Below, in pieces: positions 27,351 through 35,793 of a DNA stretch of 64,000 bases (within the stretch, counting starts at the first letter, position 1; each line of letters starts with the position of its first letter). Source of the DNA: Verrucomicrobiia bacterium DG1235 (GTDB lineage Bacteria > Verrucomicrobiota > Verrucomicrobiia > Opitutales > Opitutaceae); contig DS990592.1 in assembly GCA_000155695.1 (NCBI GenBank), forward strand, positions 4,353,820 through 4,417,819, read 5' to 3'. The position numbers and the translations under genes are program-made. The notes under the pieces were generated by a model. The model ran no database searches, had not been told where the DNA came from, and saw nothing but the letters and a program-made list of their open reading frames with translations.

Positions 27351-28721
27351 TTAGAGGCCGTAGCGTTGCATGCGGCGGTAGAAGGCGGAGCGGCTGAGGC
27401 CGAGTTCGTTGGCGGCTTCGTTGGCTTTGCCGCCGCAGCGGGAGAGGGCGCGTTTGATGAGGTAGGTTTCGACTTCTTCGAGGCTCATGTCGTCGAGGTT
27501 GCTGCTGGCTGGACTGGCGGTGGACTGGCGGAGTCCGAGCTCGGATTCGCCGATGCTTTCGGAGCGGCAGGTGAGGACGGCGCGCTCGAGGGAGTGGTCG
27601 AGCTCGCGGATGTTGCCGGGCCATTCGTAGGCGCGCATGGCTTCGAGGGCATGCTCGCATAGGGCGAGGCCGGGTTTGCGGTACTTCTTAGTGTATTTGG
27701 AAAGGAGTGAGGTGGCGAGGGGCTGAATATCTTCGACGCGCTCGCGCAGGGGCGGGAGGTGGATGGTGATGGTGTTGAGGCGATAGAGGAGGTCCATGCG
27801 GAAGCGGCCTTGGTCGACTTCGGCTTGAAGGTCGGCGTTGGTGGCTACGACGAGGCGCGCATTGAATTTTTGGGTACGGGAGGAGCCGACGCGTTCGAAC
27901 TCGCGGGTTTCGAGGGCGCGGAGGAGCTTTTGCTGTTGGGCGAGGGGCATGTTGGCGACTTCGTCGAGGAAGAGGGTGCCGCCGGCGGCGAGCTCGAAGC
28001 GGCCGATGCGGTTTTCTTTGGCGTCGGTGAAGGCTCCTTTGACGTGGCCGAAGAGTTCGGATTCGAAGACGCCGTCGGGTATGCCGCCCATGTTGACGGA
28101 GATGAAGGGGGACTCGGCACGGCCAGAGTTTTGGTGTATCAGGTTAGCAATTACGCCTTTCCCGGTGCCGTTTTCGCCGGTGATGAGGATGGCGGCGTCG
28201 GAGTCGGCGACGCTTTCGACGAGCTCGAGGACGGGCTTCATGGCGCGGGATTTGGCGATGAAGCCGCCTGAGCGGTTTTTGCGTAGGGTGCGGTTTTCTT
28301 CGCGGAGGAGGTGGGATTCTTGCTGGGCGGAGCAGAGCTGGGTCTGGCAGCGGACGATGGCGAGGAGTCGCTCGTCTTCCCATGGTTTTTGCAGGAAGTC
28401 GTTTGCTCCGCGCTGCATGCATTCGACGGCGACGTCGATAGTGGCCCAGGCGGTCATAATGACGACGGGGAGTTCGGGCTCGAGCTCGCGAATTTTTTCA
28501 AGGAGCTCGATGCCTTCTTGTCCGGAGGTGGTGTCGAGGTGGTAGTTTAGGTCGATGATGGCGGTGGCGTATTCGTTTTGCTGGATACGTTTGATGGCAT
28601 CGGCGGGAGAGGTGACGCAGTCGGCTTGGTAGCCTTCGGACTTGAGGGCGAGTCGGATGGCTTGGAGCACGTCCTTGTTGTCGTCGGCGATCAGGATTCG
28701 TTTCGAGTTGGCTGAGGGCAT
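27351..28721 (-). CDS. Sigma-54-dependent response regulator (NtrC type)
   Basis: Enhancer-binding regulator of 456 aa. Receiver domain 1-125 with acidic pocket D13/D14, phospho-acceptor D57 and K112. AAA+ domain with Walker A GENGTGKG (182-189), the sigma-54 loop as GAFTDA (229-234, where GAFTGA is canonical), Walker B LFLDE (250-254) and arginine-finger region FRMDLLYRLN (307-316). The C-terminal Fis-type HTH is KANEAANELGLSRSAFYRRM. It is upstream of its kinase and probably controls this gene's own promoter and three others in the cluster, all of which show sigma-54-like elements and a common palindrome. Confidence 0.93.
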   Translation of the reverse strand: MPSANSKRILIADDNKDVLQAIRLALKSEGYQADCVTSPADAIKRIQQNEYATAIIDLNYHLDTTSGQEGIELLEKIRELEPELPVVIMTAWATIDVAVECMQRGANDFLQKPWEDERLLAIVRCQTQLCSAQQESHLLREENRTLRKNRSGGFIAKSRAMKPVLELVESVADSDAAILITGENGTGKGVIANLIHQNSGRAESPFISVNMGGIPDGVFESELFGHVKGAFTDAKENRIGRFELAAGGTLFLDEVANMPLAQQQKLLRALETREFERVGSSRTQKFNARLVVATNADLQAEVDQGRFRMDLLYRLNTITIHLPPLRERVEDIQPLATSLLSKYTKKYRKPGLALCEHALEAMRAYEWPGNIRELDHSLERAVLTCRSESIGESELGLRQSTASPASSNLDDMSLEEVETYLIKRALSRCGGKANEAANELGLSRSAFYRRMQRYGL

Positions 28722-28758
28722 GGAGGGTTGGGAGTTGGGGTGCTGGCTTGTGTTTTTT

Positions 28759-28792
28759 TAGCCACGAAGGGGCGCGAAAAGTCACAAAGAGT
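28759..28792. repeat. Interspersed CCACGAAG-type repeat
   Basis: TAGCCACGAAGGGGCGCGAA followed by AAGTCACAAAG, preceded by GTGTTTTTTT. It lies in the long leader of the regulator gene. Confidence 0.55.
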
Positions 28793-28868
28793 TGGGAGTA
28801 GGGTGGTTTGCTGGGCTTTGGATTCTTGGGAACTGCGTGAGCGTTAGATGTATTTAGAAGAAGAGCTA

Positions 28869-28885
28869 ATCATTTCGCATGCCAA
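28869..28885 (-). promoter_or_regulatory. Sigma-54-like promoter upstream of the NtrC-type regulator
   Basis: Minus-strand text TTGGCATG-CGAA-ATGAT: GG-N10-GA, like the promoter at 25347. The leader to the start codon is about 150 nt. It suggests autoregulation. Confidence 0.55.
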
Positions 28886-28995
28886 GCCTTAATGGGGAAA
28901 AGGCAAGTAGCATGGCGACAAGGAGTTGCGAGTTCAAGATTCCTTACAAGGGGCATTTGAAATGCTGCGGGATTCCGTATCCGGAACGTCGGAAA

Positions 28996-29009
28996 TCCCA
29001 TTTTTGGGA
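28996..29009. promoter_or_regulatory. Enhancer-like palindrome TCCC-N6-GGGA
   Basis: TCCCATTTTTGGGA, centred 120 bp upstream of the -24 GG of the promoter at 28869, in the spacer divergent to the GH30 gene. The rest of this 427-bp spacer shows no gene. Confidence 0.55.
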
Positions 29010-29148
29010 CGAATGTTTAAATCCAAGCGAAGGATTCAGCGAGAGTGACAGTTGTTTTGTGTTGCATTAAAGTGCAGCTTAAAATTTGACTCATATTTCC
29101 CCAAGGGAAGCGGTGGGTCGGTCATCGGTTTCCAAGTCTGATTTTCTT

Positions 29149-30681
29149 ATGAACCCAAATAGAATAAAAATGGCAGGCAGGCTTGCTGGCTTTCGGGCTG
29201 GCGCTGTTTTGGCTGCTGCGATTACGATGAATGTAGTGGCTTCCGAGTGGTCGGTGGAGCTCTACCAGACGACGCGTTCCGGCGATACGCTGAAGCGCGT
29301 GGCGGTAGAAGAGGTGGAGAAGGGGGCTGTTGCTTCCCTGGAATTGTATCCGGAAGATACTTACCAGTCGATTGTGGGTATCGGGGGATCGTTTACGGAG
29401 AGCGCGGCGATTGCCTTGTCGGTTTTGTCCGAGGAAAAGCGGCTGGAGGTGTTGGAGGCGTATTTCTCTCCGGAGGGAGCGGGATATAGTCTGATGCGGA
29501 CTCATATTGGCAGCTGCGACTTTTCGCTTGGAAAGTACAGTTATGCCGAGGTGGCGGGTGATGTGGAGCTTTCGCACTTCAGCATTGAGCGGGATCGCAG
29601 GTATTTGTTGCCGCTGATAAAGGATAGCCAAGCGGTGGATGGGGCGGCGTTTAAGATAATGTCGTCACCGTGGACGGCGCCTCCTTGGATGAAGGATAAT
29701 GGCGACTGGTATGGCGGGCGTTTGTTGTTAAAGTATGGCGATGTGTTTGCGGAGTACTTGGTGAAGTACATTGATGCCTACGAGGCGGAGGGTGTGCCGA
29801 TCTGGGGTTTGACGCCTGTGAACGAGCCTGAGGGAAATGACTCGAATTGGGAGAGTATGGTCTTCGACCCTGAGGAGATGCGGGCGTTTATCGCTGATCA
29901 TTTGGGACCGGTTATGCGTAGTCATGATCTTGATACGAAACTTTATATCTTCGATCAGAATCGCAATCACATGCAGGACTGGGCGGAGGTGATCTATGGC
30001 GATCCTGAGGCGGCGAAGCATGTTGATGGCATGGCGGTGCATTGGTACAGCAGCACGGTTTCGGTATGCGAGGACGAGCTGGACGCGGTGCATGAGCAGT
30101 ATCCGGAAAAGGGGATTATTCATTCTGAGGGTTGCATTGATGCTCTGGGTGATGACGAGCCGATTGGTTCGTGGTTGGAAGCGGACTGGTGGTGGCGAGC
30201 CGAGGCGACGGACTGGGGTTGGATCTGGGCTCCGGACGAGGATAAGCCAGATCATCCGAAGTACGTGCCTGTGTATCGCTACGCTCGGGACTTGATAGGC
30301 GGCTTGAATCATTGGATGAGTGGTTGGATTGATTGGAACATGGCGCTTGATTTTCGCGGTGGTCCGAATCATGTGAGTAATTTCTGCGGAGCGCCTGTTT
30401 TGATTGATCGCGATTCCGGGAAGGTATTTTATACGCCGTTATACTATACGATGTGCCATTTTAGCCGGTTTATTCGTCCCGGGGCGGTTCGTATTGGTAT
30501 GGGGGATACGCCAGAAGGCTTGCAGGCGACGGCTGTTCGGAATGAGGATGGATCGCTTGTGGTGGTCAGCTTGAACGAGGGAATGGAAGAGCTCGAGTAC
30601 GGGCTCGAGCTTGAGGGAGCGAGGCATGAGATCCTTGTGCCGGCTCAGTCGGTGCAAACGATTGTGTTGCGAAGGAATTGA
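29149..30681 (+). CDS. Secreted glycoside hydrolase family 30
   Basis: Retaining glycosidase of about 510 aa, glucosylceramidase/beta-1,6-glucanase type. The start at 29149 (MNPNRIKMAGRLAGF) yields a signal peptide ending near residue 31; an upstream in-frame ATG at 29086 is less likely. Landmarks: GIGGSFTESAA (78-88), SSPWTAPPWMK (172-182), the acid/base in TPVNEPEG (E226) and the nucleophile in IIHSEG (E327), all present. A C-terminal beta domain follows (VVSLNEG...EILVPAQSVQTIVL). Substrate is not determined; a beta-1,6- or beta-1,3-glucan of algal or fungal origin would be typical. It is followed by a sugar epimerase gene on the same strand. Confidence 0.9.
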   Translation: MNPNRIKMAGRLAGFRAGAVLAAAITMNVVASEWSVELYQTTRSGDTLKRVAVEEVEKGAVASLELYPEDTYQSIVGIGGSFTESAAIALSVLSEEKRLEVLEAYFSPEGAGYSLMRTHIGSCDFSLGKYSYAEVAGDVELSHFSIERDRRYLLPLIKDSQAVDGAAFKIMSSPWTAPPWMKDNGDWYGGRLLLKYGDVFAEYLVKYIDAYEAEGVPIWGLTPVNEPEGNDSNWESMVFDPEEMRAFIADHLGPVMRSHDLDTKLYIFDQNRNHMQDWAEVIYGDPEAAKHVDGMAVHWYSSTVSVCEDELDAVHEQYPEKGIIHSEGCIDALGDDEPIGSWLEADWWWRAEATDWGWIWAPDEDKPDHPKYVPVYRYARDLIGGLNHWMSGWIDWNMALDFRGGPNHVSNFCGAPVLIDRDSGKVFYTPLYYTMCHFSRFIRPGAVRIGMGDTPEGLQATAVRNEDGSLVVVSLNEGMEELEYGLELEGARHEILVPAQSVQTIVLRRN

Positions 30682-30822
30682 TTGAGTAGTGTTGGTCGCG
30701 TCTTCCGCCTTTTGCGCATATTTGGAGGCGGAAGACTGCGGCTTGCACAGGTTTTCCGGTGAATGCTCTACAGTGAGAGAGTGTGCTTGATGGATGCGGC
30801 GGACCTGTTTGAATAGAACGCT

Positions 30823-31638
30823 ATGCCCATGAAAAAACTCACTACCCTTGCGCTTGTTGCGTCATGCTTTCTGTTTTCAATTGTCTCTGCTGCGCCGCAG
30901 CTCGGTCTCCAGTCGTGGACTTGTCGGAATATGAGTTTCGAGGAGACGGTGGAGTTTGCCGCGAAGCATGGGATCAAGTACGTGGAGTTTTTCCGGAAGC
31001 ATATCGATGCGAATGATCCGGTGGAAGTGAATCTCAAGAAGATCGCGTTTCTCAAGAAGCATGGCGTGACTGCCTATTCGATTGGGGTGAGCCGTACGAC
31101 GCTGGAGAAGGAGGACAACCGGAAGCTGTTTGAGTTGGCGAAGTTGTTTGGGATGAAGGTGATCGTGGTGGAGCCCGGGGATCAGATGATCTGGGGGAAT
31201 CTCGAGGAGCTGGTGAAGGAGTACGACATTAAGCTCGCGGTTCATAATCATGGAACGGGCACGACTTATGGAAATCCGTCCACGGTGAAGCACATGCTGG
31301 CGGAGCGTGACCACCGGATCGGAGTTTGTATGGATATTGGCTGGGTAACGGCTGCTGGCTTCGATGCGGCTTCAGTGTATAAGAATTATGGGGACCGCGT
31401 TTATGATATGCATTTGAAGGACAAGCGTCTTGACCTGGAGGATGATCGTGGTCGTCCGACGGATACGTTTATCGGTCTGGGGAATTCGAATTACGCGGAG
31501 CTTGTGGAGGCGATCATCGAGGACGACTGGACGGGCGTGATGGCGATCGAGACGGATAGCTCGGAATTTGCGGAGGATCCGACGGAGTTCGTGGAAGGGG
31601 CGAAGGCGTTTTTCGAGGAGAGTTTTGGGGAGGGATAA
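30823..31638 (+). CDS. Secreted sugar phosphate isomerase/epimerase-like protein (AP-endonuclease 2 fold)
   Basis: A 271-aa TIM-barrel protein of the xylose-isomerase-like superfamily with a signal peptide (MKKLTTLALVASCFLFSIVS; a second ATG at 30829 is also possible). Typical motifs: GLQSWTCRN, a KYVEFF segment, VHNHGTGTTYG, GVCMDIGWVTAAG and YDMHLKDKR, supplying the Glu/His/Asp metal ligands. Exported members are common in Planctomycetes and Verrucomicrobia. It follows the GH30 gene by 141 bp and precedes a Gfo/Idh oxidoreductase on the other strand, a pairing seen often in sugar oxidation loci. The exact substrate is unknown. Confidence 0.82.
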   Translation: MPMKKLTTLALVASCFLFSIVSAAPQLGLQSWTCRNMSFEETVEFAAKHGIKYVEFFRKHIDANDPVEVNLKKIAFLKKHGVTAYSIGVSRTTLEKEDNRKLFELAKLFGMKVIVVEPGDQMIWGNLEELVKEYDIKLAVHNHGTGTTYGNPSTVKHMLAERDHRIGVCMDIGWVTAAGFDAASVYKNYGDRVYDMHLKDKRLDLEDDRGRPTDTFIGLGNSNYAELVEAIIEDDWTGVMAIETDSSEFAEDPTEFVEGAKAFFEESFGEG

Positions 31639-31737
31639 CTGTTCTCGTTAGGTATGGATGGCTTATGGAGCACCGAGGATATTGAGATGCTCGGATTGTT
31701 CTGAATCGCTGAGATGTATTGTTTTTTAGATACAGAA

Positions 31738-31767
31738 AAGCCGCGACTTTTTTACGGGTCGCGGCTT
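31738..31767 (-). terminator. Intrinsic terminator, possibly bidirectional
   Basis: Stem AAGCCGCGAC/GTCGCGGCTT with a 10-nt loop. Read on the minus strand it ends in TTTTC, serving the oxidoreductase gene at 31844. The same stem sequence recurs at 34409. Confidence 0.75.
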
Positions 31768-31843
31768 AGTTGTAGGGGATGCGTATGGGGCTTGTAGCGA
31801 GAGTGCGGTGTTCCCATTGAGGTACTGCGTACTGGGGGGGGAG

Positions 31844-32962
31844 TTAGGTGTTTATGGGGGTGCGGGCTCCGTTGTTGGCGATGGAGCGGTAGATGGCTTC
31901 GATGATGCGCATGTCTTGCATGCCTTCCTCGCCTGTAGTGGTGAGTGGAACACCGGAGTTGATTGATTGGGCGATGGCGTCCATGTGAAGGGATTGCTGC
32001 GGCGGGTTTCCGAAGTCGAGTGGCTCGCTACCGACGCGGCCTTTGAGGTTGCGGTAGATGTAGGCGGGGGATAGCTCGGCTTCGAAGTTGTCGTCACGGT
32101 AGCCGACGTGGAGGCGCTCGGCTCGGTAGTTGTAGGAGGTGTTGCAGGCGGCGACGGCGCCGGATGGGAACTCCATTTCCCAGACGATGGTTTCGTCGAC
32201 TTCGGCGAATTTAACGGGGTCGGTCTTGTATTCGCGGGCGGTGACGGCGACGGGCTCTTCGGCAGTGGTGTAGCGGGCGGCTTGTATACAATAAATCCCT
32301 ACGTCCATCATGGCTCCTCCTCCGGCGAGGGCGCGTTTGAGCCTCCATTGGTCGGGGTTGCCGGTGCGGAAGGCGAACTCGGTTTGAACAAATTTGGCGG
32401 GACCGTGGGGTTGCTCGGCGGCGAGTTTGCGGAAGACGTCGTGATACGGGTCGTGGTGGAGGCGGTAGCCGATGTTGAGGGTGACTCCGTTGGCCTTGCA
32501 GGCGTCGATCATCTTTTGGCATTCCTCGACGCTGACGGCCATGGGTTTTTCGCAGATGACGTGCTTGCCGGCTTCGGCGGCGCGGATGGAATATTCCGCG
32601 TGCATGGAGTTTGGCAGGACGACGTAGACGGCGTCGATGGCGGGGTCGTGGGCGATGCGGTCGTAGGTGTCGTAGTCGTAGATGTGCTCGTCTCCGATTT
32701 CGTATTGTCTGCCGTAGCGTTCTTTTTTCGAGGGGGTGCCGGTAACGAGTCCGGAGAGGTGGCAGTGGCTCGTCTTTCGTAGGCCGGGGGCGAGCTCGCC
32801 CATGGCGTAGGAGCCGAGGCCGACGAGGGCGATGCCGATGTTTTTGCCCGAGTTTTGGTGGTGGTCTGCGAAGAGTTTTCCGGAGGGGAGGGTAACGGAG
32901 AGGGCGGCGAGCCCGAGGGCTGAGCTGGATTTGTTGATGAAGTGGCGGCGAGTCAGTGGCAT
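31844..32962 (-). CDS. Gfo/Idh/MocA-family oxidoreductase with Tat-type signal
   Basis: A 372-aa dehydrogenase. It has a twin-arginine-type leader (TRRHFINKSSSALGLAAL), a Rossmann motif ALVGLGSYAMGEL (about 46-58) and the conserved CEKPMAV (about 143-149) carrying the lysine of the EKP motif; GYRLHHDPYHDVF and GGGAMMDVGIYCIQAARY mark the C-terminal domain with its catalytic histidine and aspartate region. This resembles glucose-fructose oxidoreductase-type exported enzymes. The neighbouring epimerase-like and GH30 genes suggest sugar processing. Confidence 0.88.
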   Translation of the reverse strand: MPLTRRHFINKSSSALGLAALSVTLPSGKLFADHHQNSGKNIGIALVGLGSYAMGELAPGLRKTSHCHLSGLVTGTPSKKERYGRQYEIGDEHIYDYDTYDRIAHDPAIDAVYVVLPNSMHAEYSIRAAEAGKHVICEKPMAVSVEECQKMIDACKANGVTLNIGYRLHHDPYHDVFRKLAAEQPHGPAKFVQTEFAFRTGNPDQWRLKRALAGGGAMMDVGIYCIQAARYTTAEEPVAVTAREYKTDPVKFAEVDETIVWEMEFPSGAVAACNTSYNYRAERLHVGYRDDNFEAELSPAYIYRNLKGRVGSEPLDFGNPPQQSLHMDAIAQSINSGVPLTTTGEEGMQDMRIIEAIYRSIANNGARTPINT

Positions 32963-33118
32963 GGGCGGCTAAGGTTTGGAGTTGAGGGTATTAGAGCAAG
33001 GTGGGGAAGGTAGGACTATGGTGAGGCGATGTGAAGCGGGAAAGGGCTCTTGGGTATGAGTGGATTCGGGGTTTGCAATTGAAGGGGGCGGGGGGATGTT
33101 GGCGTTCTCCTCTCATCC

Positions 33119-34297
33119 ATGCGTTCCCTCAAGGCACAGTTTTTTCTTTTGTTTGGCTCGTTTGCGGCGGTTCAGCCGTTTGTGGCTTTGCTTTTCAAGG
33201 AGCGTGGATTGGACGAGGAGCAGATTGGCTACGCGATGGGAATGTCCGGCTGGGCGATCATGTTGAGTCCGGCTTTGATAACGCTGATCGCGGATACGCG
33301 GATGCAACCGAGGCGTTTGATGGCGGCGCTTTGTCTGGGGACCTCGGCGGCCTTGGTGGCGCTGTTGTTGTCGGAGAGCTATTGGCTCTTGATGGCGTTT
33401 TTCTTTTTGTACTCGCTGGCGGTGACGGCGATGATACCGCTGCAGGATGGGATCGCTTTTGGGTATCAGCGTTCGCAACGCGAGTGCGGGGTGCCTGAGA
33501 CGCACTACAACAAGGTTCGCGTGTGGGGAACTTTTGGATACACGGGGCTCCTGTTGTTGTTGTTTTATCCGATGAAGCGAATTGGGGACGTAAGCCTAGC
33601 GGTTTGGTTTGGCGTGGCTTGCTTCGGTCTCCTTTTCTTGAATACGTTTAGCATGCCGGATCGGGGGCGTCGGGAAACGGCGAAGCGGGCGCAGGGTCTT
33701 CCGACGGGAGATGCGGTGAGGGCGCTGTTTGGGCGGGAGACGGTGGTGTTTTCGCTAGCGATGTTTCTGCTGCTCGCGTGTTCGGCGGCGTATCACACGA
33801 TGTATCCGGTTTATCTGGCGGATGATTTGGGTCTGGCGAAGCATTGGATCGGGATCGTGATTATGTCGGGGGCGTTGATCGAAGTCTTCTTCATACTCGG
33901 GCTGACGCGAATGGAGCTGAGGTGGGGATTGCGGGTGGTGATGCTGGGGGCGGTAGCTTTGACCTTATTGAGGTTCGGGCTGATGTATGCGTTTCCGAAT
34001 CTGCTGGTGGCGATCGGGACTCAGGTTTTCCACGGGGCGATGATTTGCGCGATGATGGTGATTCCGCCGACGTATATTAATGGATTGGCGACGGAGTCGA
34101 ATCGGAATTCGATCCAGGGAGTGTATACGATGCTGGTGGTGGGGACGTCGCGTTTCGTGGGGACGGCTTTGTCCGGTCACGTGGCGGCGGTTGACCAGCG
34201 ACTCGTGCATTTGCTGTGCGCTGGGCTGACGCTGGGGGCCTTGGTTTTGATGTGGTTTGGGTTTCGGCCGAAGGTGGCGGTGAAGGGTGAAGGGTGA
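33119..34297 (+). CDS. MFS transporter (MFS_1-like, nucleoside/LacY-type fold)
   Basis: A 392-aa permease with 12 predicted TMs in two halves. The opening (RSLKAQFFLLFGSFAAVQPF...LFKERGLDEEQIGYAMG) resembles the PF12832-type MFS with the pattern seen in nucleoside and phenylpropionate transporters. The substrate is unknown; nearby sugar genes make a sugar or nucleoside plausible. Its stop codon lies within a tandem heptamer array, so the last four residues (KGEG) are encoded by repeat units. Confidence 0.8.
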   Translation: MRSLKAQFFLLFGSFAAVQPFVALLFKERGLDEEQIGYAMGMSGWAIMLSPALITLIADTRMQPRRLMAALCLGTSAALVALLLSESYWLLMAFFFLYSLAVTAMIPLQDGIAFGYQRSQRECGVPETHYNKVRVWGTFGYTGLLLLLFYPMKRIGDVSLAVWFGVACFGLLFLNTFSMPDRGRRETAKRAQGLPTGDAVRALFGRETVVFSLAMFLLLACSAAYHTMYPVYLADDLGLAKHWIGIVIMSGALIEVFFILGLTRMELRWGLRVVMLGAVALTLLRFGLMYAFPNLLVAIGTQVFHGAMICAMMVIPPTYINGLATESNRNSIQGVYTMLVVGTSRFVGTALSGHVAAVDQRLVHLLCAGLTLGALVLMWFGFRPKVAVKGEG

Positions 34298-34356
34298 AGG
34301 GTGAAGGGTGAAGGGTGAAGTGTGAAGTGTGAAGGATGAAAGGTGAAGGGTGAAGG
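34280..34356. repeat. Tandem 7-bp repeat, unit GTGAAGG, 11 copies
   Basis: Eleven contiguous heptamers (mostly GTGAAGG, with GTGAAGT twice and ATGAAAG once). It begins inside the MFS coding region and includes its TGA stop. Confidence 0.92.
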
Positions 34357-34408
34357 GGTTGTGGGGGTGAGGTGGTTGCGGATTTGCGCTGAGGATCGGG
34401 GTATGAAG

Positions 34409-34436
34409 AAGCCGCGACTTTTTGGGGTCGCGGCTT
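34409..34436 (-). terminator. Stem-loop terminator
   Basis: Stem AAGCCGCGAC/GTCGCGGCTT with an 8-nt loop, between convergent genes; T-tract weak. Same stem as at 31738. Confidence 0.6.
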
Positions 34437-34461
34437 GGGGATTTGGGTTGCGGGGGGGGAG

Positions 34462-35793
34462 TTAGGCTAGGGACTTTAGTTTTTCTAGGGTGGCGTTGAG
34501 GGCGGTGGCGACTTCGCTGTCGGCTGCATCCGACTTTTGGATACGGTTAAGAGCTTCCTCGACTGTTTTTTGGGCGGACTGGCGCATGGTGGCGTCGGGC
34601 TTTTCGGCGTCTAGGTTTTCTTTGATGAACTCCGGGAGGAAGTGTGGCTGCTGGGTGCAGTAGAAGGCGCAGCCGAGGTGGAAGAGGTGCTGGGCGGAGG
34701 GGCGGAGGCCTTGGGCTCCTTTTGACTCCCAGTGCTTGACGAGTTTGAGTCCGTCTTCGAGGAGGTCGGAGGCTTTGTCGTGGATCTCTTGCTGGGCTTC
34801 GGGCTTTTGGGCTGCGATGAGCATGCCGAAGGCGTGGCAGTAGGAGCGTCGGGCGCTGAGGGAGATTTCGGCGGCGACGAGGTGGGTCTTTTCGTTGGGT
34901 CCGGCGATCTTTAGGGCGAACTCGCAGGACTGGATTGTCTGCTGTACGGATTCGGAGGAGGGCGGGACGCGGCTGAGGAGATTGGCTCGGTTGGCGTGGG
35001 CGGATGCGATTTCGATGCCGAGGCGCGGGTCGGATTTGTCTTTGATGCCGCCGATGACGCGAATGGTTTCTTCGAAGGAGGAGATGGCGAGGTCGAGGTT
35101 GCTTTTGTCCGAGCTCCACATGAGGGCACGTCCTAGGCTAGAGCGGACGCCGGCTACCAGGGCGCCGATGGAGGCTTCTTCGGTGGGGAGATCATCGATG
35201 ACTTCGAGGGACTTCTCGTAGGCGTCTATGGTGCGCTGCTCGGGCTTTTGGGGATTGCTCTGGCGGGCGTAGACGTTGCCGAGATTCAGCCAGGTGGCGG
35301 CGAGCTGGTGGCGGTAGCGGATGTTTTCTTTCCAGGGAAGCTCGTCGAGGAGAACGATGGACTGGCGGAAGCAGTTGGTGGCTTGCTCGAGAGCTTCCTT
35401 TTGGGGGACGCGGGATTGGGTGTGCCCGATGTTTCCCCAGACGGCGGCGATGTCGGCCTTGTGAGAGGGGCTTTTCTCCTGGATGGCTTCGAAGTGCTTG
35501 AGGGCGACTTGGTAGCCGGCGATGGCTTTTTCGACGCCTTCGGTGGTGTCGGAGTTGGCGAGGGCGTTGGCCTTGCCCATCTCGGCCCAGCCGAGGAGGT
35601 GGTGTTTGGCGTCTGACGCTTCGACGGCTGGATCGGCGAGGAGCTCGAGGGCGTGGTCAAAGCCTTTGACCGCTTCCGCGTGGGCGTTGCGGTCCTTTTG
35701 GGCGATGGCGTCGGCCTGGGCGATGGCTTGGCGGGCGGCGTCAAGGGGGCTGGAGGGAGTGTTCTCTGGGGTTTGGCTTTCTGGAGTTTCCAC
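34462..35793 (-). CDS. TPR-like helical repeat protein of unknown function
   Basis: A 443-aa soluble protein without signal peptide or TM. After an acidic, proline-rich N-terminus (about 1-18), it consists of repeated alpha-helical pairs of TPR style (for instance WAEMGKANALANSDTTEGVE, AAVWGNIGHTQSRV and AATWLNLGNVYARQSNPQ), spaced by 35-65 residues. It likely acts as a protein-interaction scaffold. No partner is suggested by neighbours. Confidence 0.68.
   Translation of the reverse strand: METPESQTPENTPSSPLDAARQAIAQADAIAQKDRNAHAEAVKGFDHALELLADPAVEASDAKHHLLGWAEMGKANALANSDTTEGVEKAIAGYQVALKHFEAIQEKSPSHKADIAAVWGNIGHTQSRVPQKEALEQATNCFRQSIVLLDELPWKENIRYRHQLAATWLNLGNVYARQSNPQKPEQRTIDAYEKSLEVIDDLPTEEASIGALVAGVRSSLGRALMWSSDKSNLDLAISSFEETIRVIGGIKDKSDPRLGIEIASAHANRANLLSRVPPSSESVQQTIQSCEFALKIAGPNEKTHLVAAEISLSARRSYCHAFGMLIAAQKPEAQQEIHDKASDLLEDGLKLVKHWESKGAQGLRPSAQHLFHLGCAFYCTQQPHFLPEFIKENLDAEKPDATMRQSAQKTVEEALNRIQKSDAADSEVATALNATLEKLKSLA

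Noticed and set aside
28879-29070. 63-aa plus-strand frame upstream of the GH30 gene
   Set aside because: It covers the divergent promoter region of the regulator and has no family features.
34280-34356. Heptamer array considered as CRISPR
   Set aside because: Units are 7 bp with no spacers and no cas genes nearby.
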